DNA of 7,771 nucleotides from Nitrososphaerales archaeon TH5896. Lineage in GTDB: Archaea > Thermoproteota > Nitrososphaeria > Nitrososphaerales > Nitrososphaeraceae. Under the pieces are notes generated by a model. The model was not told the origin of the DNA. It searched no databases and saw only the letters and a list, made by a program, of their open reading frames with translations. How positions within the stretch are numbered: the stretch's first letter is position 1; every line of letters begins with the position of its first letter. This document shows positions 1-6,563 of this stretch, in pieces. A program made the position numbers and the translations under genes. The stretch spans positions 1 through 7,771 of the forward strand of contig JAATVP010000184.1 in the NCBI GenBank assembly GCA_014523625.1, given 5' to 3'.

Positions 1-210
1 ACATAACTGACATCCTGTACATTTATCATGAAAAAGAATATGTCTTCCTCTATATCCAGCTATACCTACACCACGCTTTGGATCAAATTGATATCCATCG
101 CCGACAAATTTCAATTTCTCCTCTGGATATCTAAAGGTAAATCTCTTGATCAATAGATGTTTTGATCCCGATTCAATAGTCTTGATAAATCCGCTGGCTG
201 TACTACTCAA
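1..210 (-). CDS. nuoI: NADH-quinone oxidoreductase subunit I (complex I 4Fe-4S subunit), N-terminal part
   Basis: Partial gene: 70 codons are inside the window and the rest lies beyond base 1. NuoI carries two 4Fe-4S clusters that pass electrons through the peripheral arm of complex I to the quinone; in ammonia-oxidising archaea the donor is probably not NADH (inference). Visible are an N-terminal amphipathic stretch, then KRFTFRYPEEKLKF at about residues 22-35, GDGYQFDP at 37-44, GRHILFHDKC at 55-64, and the first three cysteines of cluster motif CTGCQLC (C64, C67, C70). These blocks agree with thaumarchaeal NuoI as I remember it. The frame has an in-frame stop at 226-228 and no ATG or GTG, so TTG at 208-210 is the only reasonable start. 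A TATA-like box sits 37 bases upstream. The gene opens its own unit here instead of directly following nuoH, which is unusual for a nuo gene. Confidence 0.9.
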   Translation of the reverse strand, partial: MSSTASGFIKTIESGSKHLLIKRFTFRYPEEKLKFVGDGYQFDPKRGVGIAGYRGRHILFHDKCTGCQLC

Positions 211-242
211 CTCGTAGCAGTGATATTATGTATCACGTTGAA

Positions 243-251
243 CTATATAAG
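243..251 (-). promoter_or_regulatory. TATA box for nuoI
   Basis: On the minus strand this reads CTTATATAG, a good archaeal TATA box. Its centre is about 37 bases from the TTG start, which puts the expected transcription start about 10 bases before the codon. The match is nearly symmetrical, but the plus-strand reading leads straight into a T-run with no gene, so the minus direction is preferred. Confidence 0.6.
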
Positions 252-447
252 CGATCCTAGGGCGCAGGTTCAGACCCTTTTTTTCATCCAGATGGTCAAT
301 CTATTTTCCAATTATGGCACGTCCTTCCGAACGATTGTAAGAAAGAACAAATTTGCTACCGACGCTACTAAGCCACTGAAAGTCCGTGAATTTATCATTC
401 TAATTGGGGAAACATTCCTGGTGTTGGGATTTACTTGAAGATAACGT

Positions 448-455
448 CTTAATAG
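448..455 (+). promoter_or_regulatory. possible TATA box for trpB
   Basis: CTTAATAG lies with its centre about 37 bases before the trpB ATG, the same spacing as the nuoI box. It is a weaker match to the archaeal TTTAWATA consensus, so the assignment rests mainly on position. Confidence 0.35.
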
Positions 456-488
456 CATGATAATTCAATTCTAGAGCATCACAATAAA

Positions 489-1700
489 ATGCCTAAAGAT
501 CGTCACAGCGAGGGAAGATTTGGAAAATACGGGGGAAGCTATATACCTGAAACGCTGGTACCGCCAATCCAGGAACTAGAAAGGGCATATGCCAAATGTC
601 GGAAAGATCCTCTGTTTAAAAGTCAACTATGCTATTATCTAAATGAATACGCTGGAAGGCCAACTCCACTCTACTACGCAAAAAATCTAACGGAATACGC
701 AGGCGGTGCAAGGATCTACCTAAAAAGAGAAGACTTGCTACACGGAGGTGCTCATAAAATTAACAACACCTTGGGGCAAGGACTATTGGCTAAAAGGATG
801 GGAAAAAAAAGAATTATAGCAGAAACAGGTGCAGGACAGCATGGGGTTGCAACATCAATTGCGTGTGCAGCGCTCAATCTGAACGCAGAGGTTTACATGG
901 GTCTCAAAGACATTCAGAGGCAGAGCCAGAACGTTCTGAGAATGCAGCTACTCGGCGCCAAGGTTCATGAAGTTAGTTCTGGAAGTCAAACCTTGAAGGA
1001 TGCAATTAATGAAGCATTAAGGGATTGGATATCCAATGTTGAAGATACATATTATTTGATCGGATCTGCAGTGGGACCACATCCCTATCCAACAATTGTG
1101 CGGGATTTCCAGAGCGTCATAGGAAATGAGATTAAGAATCAGGCAAAAGAAAAATTCGGACGGCTTCCTGATGCTGTAGTTGCTTGTGTCGGAGGGGGCA
1201 GCAACGCTATCGGAAGCTTCTATCCTCTACTTAACAAACGAGAGGTTTCACTTTACGGAGTTGAAGCCGGAGGAAAAGGGCTAAGTACACTAAAGCATTC
1301 CGCTAGTCTAAACGCCGGAACCGTCGGGGTTTTACACGGAATGAGGAGTTACCTTTTGCAAGATAGGTTTGGTCAGGTACTGGATACCCATAGCATCTCG
1401 GCTGGCCTCGACTATCCGGGAGTCGGACCCGAACATGCGTATCTTAAGGATACTCGAAGAGCAAAGTACGTAAGTTGTACAGATCGTGATGCAATCAACG
1501 CCTTTATGGCACTGTGCAAATATGAAGGAATTATCCCAGCTCTGGAATCATCTCATGCTTTGGCTTATGCTTTGAAGCTAGCCAAGAAATTAGGACGAAA
1601 CAGGAATTTAGTCGTTACTCTATCTGGCCGAGGTGACAAAGACGTCAATATTCTTTTGGAACGTAATGAATTTTCACGATATGAAATGAAATCAAAATGA
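489..1700 (+). CDS. trpB: tryptophan synthase beta chain (TrpB1 type)
   Basis: PLP enzyme that condenses indole with L-serine to L-tryptophan, the last step of the pathway, working in an alpha2-beta2 complex with TrpA. The 403 residues are the usual family length. The sequence shows [15 protein letters not shown] at 9-23, the PLP-lysine motif HGGAHKINN with K90, the catalytic glutamate motif ETGAGQHG (E112), the phosphate loop GGGSN at 235-239, [11 protein letters not shown] at 306-316 with D308 in the position that closes on substrate, and SGRGDKD at 379-385 whose serine contacts the pyridine nitrogen. HGGAHK and the overall run resemble Pyrococcus TrpB, so this is the standard TrpA-partnered TrpB1, not the longer TrpB2. 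The ATG at 489 places the conserved GRFG block at the normal distance. Its stop overlaps the trpA start by ATGA, which suggests translational coupling and stoichiometric synthesis. Confidence 0.97.
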   Translation: MPKDRHSEGRFGKYGGSYIPETLVPPIQELERAYAKCRKDPLFKSQLCYYLNEYAGRPTPLYYAKNLTEYAGGARIYLKREDLLHGGAHKINNTLGQGLLAKRMGKKRIIAETGAGQHGVATSIACAALNLNAEVYMGLKDIQRQSQNVLRMQLLGAKVHEVSSGSQTLKDAINEALRDWISNVEDTYYLIGSAVGPHPYPTIVRDFQSVIGNEIKNQAKEKFGRLPDAVVACVGGGSNAIGSFYPLLNKREVSLYGVEAGGKGLSTLKHSASLNAGTVGVLHGMRSYLLQDRFGQVLDTHSISAGLDYPGVGPEHAYLKDTRRAKYVSCTDRDAINAFMALCKYEGIIPALESSHALAYALKLAKKLGRNRNLVVTLSGRGDKDVNILLERNEFSRYEMKSK

Positions 1701-2530
1701 TTGCCATCAAAAAAATGGAAGATCGGATTGGCATAAAATTTAGTGAATTAAGAGAAAGAAAGCAGGCAGCTCTAATCTGTTATATGGTAGCAGGCTTCCC
1801 AGACTTAAAAACGAGTGCATCTATTATTGAAACATTAGTTAATGCAGGAGCCGATATGATTGAAATAGGAATCCCTTTTTCCGATCCTATAGCTGATGGC
1901 CCTATAATCCAGGAAGCCTCGCATCATGCTTTAACCCACGGAGTTAGGCCTCAACAATGCATTTCATTAGCTAGGGCTACCAGGAGGATATTTCCTGACA
2001 TTCCACTCATTTTTATGACTTATAGCAATATCTTATATCGTGCGGGATTCGAGTCCTTTATGTCTAAAGCAAGAGATTCAGGTATTGATGGTTTTATCTT
2101 ACCTGATATGTCAATAGAGGAGTCAGAGGAATACACCAGAATTTCTCACGAGCTTGGGTTAGCATCAATTTTCATAGTTTCTCCAAATACAGAAGATAAC
2201 CGTGTACGTAGGATAATGAAGGTTTCTACAGGCTTTTTGTACGCCGTTTCAGTTTATGGTGTCACAGGCGTCAGAAATATGCTTTATGATCGTTCCATAA
2301 AAAGGATAGTTGAACTTCGAAAAAATTCAACTTCCTGCCTTCCGATCGCCGTAGGCTTTGGAGTACAAAAACTAGATCATGTTTCCATGATGGTTGCAGC
2401 TGGCGCCGATGCAATAATTATGGGGAGTGCCCTCATCAATATCATAAAAACATTGGAGCATAATCCAAATATGTTAAAAGACCTCTACGATTTTGTTCGT
2501 CGTATGAAGAATGCCTGCCGTTACCAGTAA
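1697..2530 (+). CDS. trpA: tryptophan synthase alpha chain
   Basis: TIM-barrel lyase that cleaves indole-3-glycerol phosphate to indole and glyceraldehyde 3-phosphate; indole is channelled to TrpB. The 277 residues are typical. Visible are MVAGFPD at 30-36, the catalytic block [16 protein letters not shown] with E56 and D67 matching the two acid-base residues of the Salmonella enzyme (E49, D60), the mobile loop SVYGVTGVR at 185-193, and the phosphate-binding turns VGFGV at 219-223 and GSAL at 243-246. The start at 1697 overlaps the trpB stop (ATGA). A second ATG at 1715 (residue 7) would also leave the whole barrel intact, and neither has a Shine-Dalgarno site; the overlap favours the first. 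No other trp genes are in the window, so the upstream pathway genes must lie elsewhere. Confidence 0.97.
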   Translation: MIAIKKMEDRIGIKFSELRERKQAALICYMVAGFPDLKTSASIIETLVNAGADMIEIGIPFSDPIADGPIIQEASHHALTHGVRPQQCISLARATRRIFPDIPLIFMTYSNILYRAGFESFMSKARDSGIDGFILPDMSIEESEEYTRISHELGLASIFIVSPNTEDNRVRRIMKVSTGFLYAVSVYGVTGVRNMLYDRSIKRIVELRKNSTSCLPIAVGFGVQKLDHVSMMVAAGADAIIMGSALINIIKTLEHNPNMLKDLYDFVRRMKNACRYQ

Positions 2531-2601
2531 TCTTCACAGGTACCCTGGGAAACCGTAATGCCAACCAGTACTCCAGGAAAGCCTCCAATCGTCGAAATAA
2601 G

Positions 2602-3411
2602 ATGAATGAACAAGACCTCCAGAAACTGTTTATTGATTCACTTCTTTCTGGTGAAATCCAGGGGATAGATGAAATAATTGACATACCATCACCTCAGATA
2701 GCAGAAAGGATAGTGCGAATAAAGAAAGAAGCATACTTCAGATATTTTGATCTAGTGTTAGGTATCATCAGTTTGCAAAGAAATTTGCCGACGACGATAA
2801 AGATTAAATCAATTGATATGTACGATAGATATCATAACTTAACTATGCGTACTTCGGAATTGCTTGCCTTTGCTAGGGAAGAGAATTGCCGAGTTGATTT
2901 GGTTGATCTCATTCCCATAGAATTTAAATCCGATAATGATTCAATTGATGAAAGACTGCCTAGACAGGTTATCAATGCGATATTGGCATTCGGACGCTCG
3001 GTTGTAGTTTTTGATAAGACACACACCTCGAGAATTCAAAAATACGGATTATTCAGTTTATTGCCTGCCTCCATAATCGGTTATTCGAATGATAATAGGT
3101 TTAAGGTTATTTCGTCGGACAAACGCATCATTGGGGATTCTCTGGTTAAGCCTCAAAAATCTACGGTTGCGAAAATACTTAGTGATAACGGATTGATTGA
3201 TAGTATTCCAGCCATTTATTCTCATTTAGATATGACCCAGAGGATCTATCAAAAAATGCTCTTCAACCAAATATTTGAAGAGAAAATTGACCTCTTGCAA
3301 GAGGAAATAGAATTTCTATCTGGTCTCAAATATCCGAATTTTCATGAAAAAGAGGAGATAAAAAAAATTGTAAGAGAAAGCATAAATCGAAAAATTACTG
3401 ATTATACATGA
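2602..3411 (+). CDS. protein of unknown function, third gene of the trpBA unit
   Basis: I do not recognise this 269-residue protein. It begins 71 bases after trpA on the same strand with no visible TATA box between, so co-transcription with trpBA is likely. It has no signal peptide, no membrane helix and no cysteine cluster (one Cys, C96), so it should be a soluble cytoplasmic protein. It is mostly helical by eye. Residues 83-139 run helix, RVDLVDL (97-103), helix, RSVVVFDK (132-139), which recalls the second half of small MNT-type nucleotidyltransferases; however, the GS-x(n)-DxD catalytic signature that should precede it is missing. Residues 205-268 are charged and helical, possibly a coiled coil or a HEPN-like bundle. 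Both likenesses are weak. The start ATG overlaps the stop of a 15-codon open frame (2558-2605). Codon use looks like that of the neighbours. Confidence 0.75.
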   Translation: MNEQDLQKLFIDSLLSGEIQGIDEIIDIPSPQIAERIVRIKKEAYFRYFDLVLGIISLQRNLPTTIKIKSIDMYDRYHNLTMRTSELLAFAREENCRVDLVDLIPIEFKSDNDSIDERLPRQVINAILAFGRSVVVFDKTHTSRIQKYGLFSLLPASIIGYSNDNRFKVISSDKRIIGDSLVKPQKSTVAKILSDNGLIDSIPAIYSHLDMTQRIYQKMLFNQIFEEKIDLLQEEIEFLSGLKYPNFHEKEEIKKIVRESINRKITDYT

Positions 3412-3530
3412 TCGCTTCTTCATACTGCTTAGTGTTGTGGTAAATGATATGAGTCGATTCTCACAAACAGGAAAGGGATAGATCTGTCAGTTAAATTATT
3501 AAATGATGTCTAAACTGGATTTAGGTCAAT

Positions 3531-3854
3531 TTAAGGTGTGACGATTCCAGAAGAATCTGTAGCAAACAAGATATTGTTTATGGTAACTTGAAACTTGTGC
3601 CCGTTTCTTTCAATTATGATTTCTATATCGTCAAGGGAATCAGATATTTCTGAACCCTCAATTCGACCAATTACTACATGAATTGATTCGTGAGCAATTA
3701 AGGAATCCATGTAAGGTTCTATCTCATCGAAATCGCTTGAGCCTCTCATAGACGTTTCCTGCGAGGTGATAATTACCATCGTAGTCCCCTCATATGTGAA
3801 GTAAGCAGGGGAATTATCGATAGCACAGGCGAGGGCGAAATCATTTATTGGCAA
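3531..3854 (-). CDS. small HExxH protein, putative minimal zinc metallopeptidase
   Basis: This 107-residue protein is not one I can name. It has no signal peptide or membrane segment. The centre carries SLIAHESIHVVIG (51-63), an HExxH motif in a likely helix with H55, E56 and H59. Acidic residues follow at E66, E69, D72, D75, D76 and E78. If E69 is the third ligand, nine residues separate it from H59, close to the short spacing of the archaeal minigluzincins, which are also about 100 residues long. The metal role is inference. TTG at 3852-3854 is the only start: an in-frame TGA lies two codons upstream and the first internal ATG is at residue 26. A strong TATA box 32 bases upstream supports this start and a nearly leaderless mRNA. 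It is convergent with the trp unit, and lies downstream of metH on the same strand but with its own promoter. Confidence 0.7.
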   Translation of the reverse strand: MPINDFALACAIDNSPAYFTYEGTTMVIITSQETSMRGSSDFDEIEPYMDSLIAHESIHVVIGRIEGSEISDSLDDIEIIIERNGHKFQVTINNILFATDSSGIVTP

Positions 3855-3880
3855 TAGTCAGTAAAGTTTGCAAACATGTG

Positions 3881-3893
3881 CTATATATAAAAA
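3881..3893 (-). promoter_or_regulatory. TATA box for the small HExxH gene
   Basis: The minus strand reads TTTTTATATATAG, the best TATA box in the window, centred about 32 bases from the TTG start. That implies a leader of only about five bases. The leading T5 run also lies about 65 bases past the metH stop on the same strand and could serve as a termination site for metH. Confidence 0.65.
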
Positions 3894-3958
3894 CAGATCT
3901 CTAGGTATTCTGCGATATTGCATGGAAGAATTTCTATTCGCTTACAAAATACGCTCCT

Positions 3959-6499
3959 TCATATGACGAAGTACTCAGCCTCAGGATGGTGGACTACGAT
4001 AGCCGCAGTTGATTGGTCCGGAATTATCTGCCCGGCTTCGGTAAGAAACATGTCTGATTTAGTCGGATCCAGAAGTTTCCAAACTAAATGATGCTGAGTA
4101 ACATCTGGACAGCTAGGATAGCCCCAACTATATCTCAACCCCCTTGGCGGAACGATACTTAATTCAAATCTAATCCTGTGATTAACCCATTCTGCCAACG
4201 CCTCAGCTGTCTCAACGGCAAGACCGTGTAGATAGTAAGCGTCGGTGTATCTATTTTCCTGGTTCCATTCTTCAATGACTGAGCTAGCTCTTTTTCCCAC
4301 GGTAACCACCTGGAATGCGACTATGTCGTTTTCACCAAAGTAATCTGCAATGCATAGATGTTTCGCCAATGATGATCTCGGAAAGTCAAAACTTACCTCT
4401 CCAGCACCGTTGGGAATCTCTACCTGAAGTACATTGTTTTTGTTATGGCATTTGAAATATCCGTAAACGACGCTACACGTAAACAGTTTCTGCTTCACAA
4501 CTCTGTCCTCCCATTCTGTTAACAGAGCTTCGGGATCTGACTCTGCCTTGCTGATGGATTTACCCCGCATTCCCCACGACAATACAAATAGGGATTTTTT
4601 ATTTAGAAACTTCCATACCTCGTAAAGATCGATATCTTTCTGATTGATTCTTATAATCTTATTAATATGTGGAAGTTTTGGCGGTATGACTGGAACTATC
4701 TTGCTATGAGGTAACGCATCCGCCTTTTTAGAATATGAAATATTATCCTTCCACTCGCCCAACTTATGCTTCCAGTCAGTCAAGAATGATTCTCTTTGAT
4801 CTGAAGTCAAACTATTCATTACTTTTAATCCATCGAACGCAGTCTTGCAATAGAATACTCCGGTATCATAAATTCCTCCATCCTTTGCTATCCGATTTAT
4901 GTAATTACTATTTATTGCGGCACCTCCACAGAGAATGGGAATCTTGATGTCATTTGTTCTTGCATATTCAACAAAATATTGCATTTGCTTTGAGGTCGAA
5001 ACTAGCAATGCAGATAATCCTACGGCGTCAGGTTTTACCTCCTTTATTTTATCTACTATAGACTGAAGCCCTACCTGTTTACCAAGATCATAAACAGTGT
5101 ATCCATTATTGGTTACAATGGTCTTTACCAGATTTTTCCCGATGTCATGAACATCGCCATAAACAGTACAGAGTACCAATTTGCCCTTAGTAACCCCTTC
5201 CTGCTTGATCAGATACTTTTCCAATTCTGCAACTGCTGCCTTCATACATTCTGCAGATTTGAGAACAAAGGGCAGGATGATTTCGCCTGCGCCAAATTTA
5301 TCACCTACCTCTTTCATGGCAGGGAGTAGAACTTCATTTAAGGTCCGGACGGCGGATTCGTGTGCAATCTTACTGGGGCAGTGCAGAATCTTGTGAGAAA
5401 TACCAAATTCATCAATCTTATCTTCCAACATTGCATCATCATTCTTGTCACATCTTTCGGCGATGGCAACAACGACGTCATTTTCAATTCCTTCTTTTAG
5501 TCTATTTACTATGCGGAAGTAACATCTCCGACCGGCGTCCCATGAGGGATCTACTTCTAGTCTGCTGCTCGTGGATTTGCTATACTTGCCTGTATTCGAT
5601 GATGACAGTTCGAAATAAGAAATAAATTCACTTAAAGAATTACTGTTTCGATTAAATATCAGGTCTTCGGCAAGTTTCTTCTCGTGAGAACTAATGGAAG
5701 CGTAGGGTATTACATCCTTTGCATTAATAATGACAGTGTCCAAACCAGATTGTAATGCGTGGTAGAGAAAGACCGAATTAAGGATCTTCCTGGCATTATG
5801 GGCTAAACCAAAGCTCACATTGCTGAGTCCCAATGTTGTAAAGCTCTCAGGAAACCTCTTCTTTACTAGTCGTATTCCTTCCAGCGTTTCTTTTGCCGAA
5901 TTGACAAATTCGCTCTCTCCTGTAGCTAAGGTGAAGGTTAAAACATCAAATAGATACTGCCAAGGCTTTAAATCATATTTCTTGCCTGTATCAAATAGGA
6001 GCTCAGCAGTGTTAACTTTTTCTTGTGCAGTCTTTGCCATTCCATGAGGACCGATACACATAGCAATTGCTGGAACACCAAATCTCTTCATAAGAGGAGC
6101 CAACTTATGAAATCGATTTCCATCACCTTCTAGATTTATTGAGTTTACTATGGGCTTTCCAGGTATCTGTATTAGCGAAGATTCAACAACGAGAGGATCA
6201 GTAGAATCTATTACTAAGGGAGCCTCAATTTCGATACTGAGCTTCTTTACCAGTTTTGTCATGAAATCCATTTCGTCTGAGCGTTCGGTTGTAGCAACGC
6301 ACACATCTAGACAATGAGCTCCGTCTTCAACCTGAGTTCTAGCCAATTTAAGGAGCCCATCAAAGTCATTGTTGAGGACTAGTTCCTTGGCTTTCTTTGA
6401 CCCTTGGGTATTGAGCCTTTCACCTATGATTAAGGGTGGTGGATTCTGCTCGATATCTACTGCTTTCAATCCTGAACTAACTCGAGGTGTTGTCGACAT
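3959..6499 (-). CDS. metH: methionine synthase, cobalamin-dependent, large part (folate, cap, B12 and AdoMet-activation domains)
   Basis: Transfers methyl from methyltetrahydrofolate to cob(I)alamin and repairs oxidised cobalamin with AdoMet; the homocysteine domain is on the separate upstream protein. The order in 846 residues is: pterin-binding domain about 20-285 (IIGERLNTQGS 24-34, DSTDP 98-102, TLGLSNVSFG 222-231); helical cap about 320-430 (FGAGEIILP 402-410, KSAECMKAAV 414-423); B12 Rossmann domain about 437-562 with DVHDIG 449-454, H451 being the lower cobalt ligand, and CGGAAI 524-529; AdoMet reactivation domain about 610-846 with R789xxxGYPSCPD and HPEAEYF near the end. A full MetH is about 1150-1250 residues, so this equals MetH minus its first domain. 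The sequence is closest, as far as I recall, to actinobacterial MetH. The ATG at 6499 follows a weak GAAGGA site, 64 bases after the upstream stop. About 25 extra residues seem to sit in the cap (350-380). Confidence 0.95.
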   Translation of the reverse strand: MSTTPRVSSGLKAVDIEQNPPPLIIGERLNTQGSKKAKELVLNNDFDGLLKLARTQVEDGAHCLDVCVATTERSDEMDFMTKLVKKLSIEIEAPLVIDSTDPLVVESSLIQIPGKPIVNSINLEGDGNRFHKLAPLMKRFGVPAIAMCIGPHGMAKTAQEKVNTAELLFDTGKKYDLKPWQYLFDVLTFTLATGESEFVNSAKETLEGIRLVKKRFPESFTTLGLSNVSFGLAHNARKILNSVFLYHALQSGLDTVIINAKDVIPYASISSHEKKLAEDLIFNRNSNSLSEFISYFELSSSNTGKYSKSTSSRLEVDPSWDAGRRCYFRIVNRLKEGIENDVVVAIAERCDKNDDAMLEDKIDEFGISHKILHCPSKIAHESAVRTLNEVLLPAMKEVGDKFGAGEIILPFVLKSAECMKAAVAELEKYLIKQEGVTKGKLVLCTVYGDVHDIGKNLVKTIVTNNGYTVYDLGKQVGLQSIVDKIKEVKPDAVGLSALLVSTSKQMQYFVEYARTNDIKIPILCGGAAINSNYINRIAKDGGIYDTGVFYCKTAFDGLKVMNSLTSDQRESFLTDWKHKLGEWKDNISYSKKADALPHSKIVPVIPPKLPHINKIIRINQKDIDLYEVWKFLNKKSLFVLSWGMRGKSISKAESDPEALLTEWEDRVVKQKLFTCSVVYGYFKCHNKNNVLQVEIPNGAGEVSFDFPRSSLAKHLCIADYFGENDIVAFQVVTVGKRASSVIEEWNQENRYTDAYYLHGLAVETAEALAEWVNHRIRFELSIVPPRGLRYSWGYPSCPDVTQHHLVWKLLDPTKSDMFLTEAGQIIPDQSTAAIVVHHPEAEYFVI

Positions 6500-6553
6500 T
6501 TCCTACAATCCTTCAACCAAGTCTAATTTCATAAACAAAGAATCAAAAAGACT

Positions 6554-6562
6554 AGTATATCA
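6554..6562 (-). promoter_or_regulatory. possible internal promoter between the two metH genes
   Basis: The minus strand reads TGATATACT just after the stop of the homocysteine-domain gene, centred about 59 bases before the next ATG. It would give a leader near 30 bases that includes the GAAGGA site. A T5 run follows it. Only position and composition support it. Confidence 0.25.
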
Positions 6563-6563
6563 T

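Larger units (their letters stand above)
211..488. other. divergent intergenic region, nuoI / trpB
   Basis: No convincing gene was found. The longest open frame (plus, 220-438, 72 codons) overlaps the nuoI TATA box, resembles nothing I know and has no promoter. The region holds the nuoI TATA box, a small hairpin followed by seven Ts on the plus strand (259-284), and a weak TATA-like element before trpB. The plus-strand frame contains no tryptophan codon, so it gives no hint of trp attenuation. Confidence 0.6.

Noticed and set aside
265..278. T-arm-like AGGTTCAGACCCT suggesting a tRNA
   Set aside because: No matching acceptor, D or anticodon stems can be built around it, and the loop does not fit TTCRA spacing with paired stems.
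220..438. 72-codon open frame on the plus strand before trpB
   Set aside because: It overlaps the nuoI TATA box, contains the T7 run, resembles no family I know and has no promoter or ribosome site. No tryptophan codons, so not a trp leader peptide.
2442..3026. Two minus-strand open frames at 2442-2684 and 2832-3026
   Set aside because: They lie opposite the end of trpA and the unknown gene, with no TATA box and no plausible protein features.
2602..3411. Active MNT/HEPN toxin-antitoxin or defence protein
   Set aside because: Only the back half resembles a nucleotidyltransferase, the catalytic GS...DxD signature is absent, no clear RxxxxH HEPN motif is seen, and the gene sits in a biosynthetic unit.
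3412..3530. Possible C/D box sRNA near ATGATG at 3503-3508
   Set aside because: The C box is incomplete and no correctly spaced CTGA D box follows; the region looks like a plain gap between convergent genes.
4735..6047. Several plus-strand open frames of 60-87 codons opposite the large metH gene
   Set aside because: All are antisense to the conserved methionine synthase reading frame and none shows a recognisable domain or promoter.
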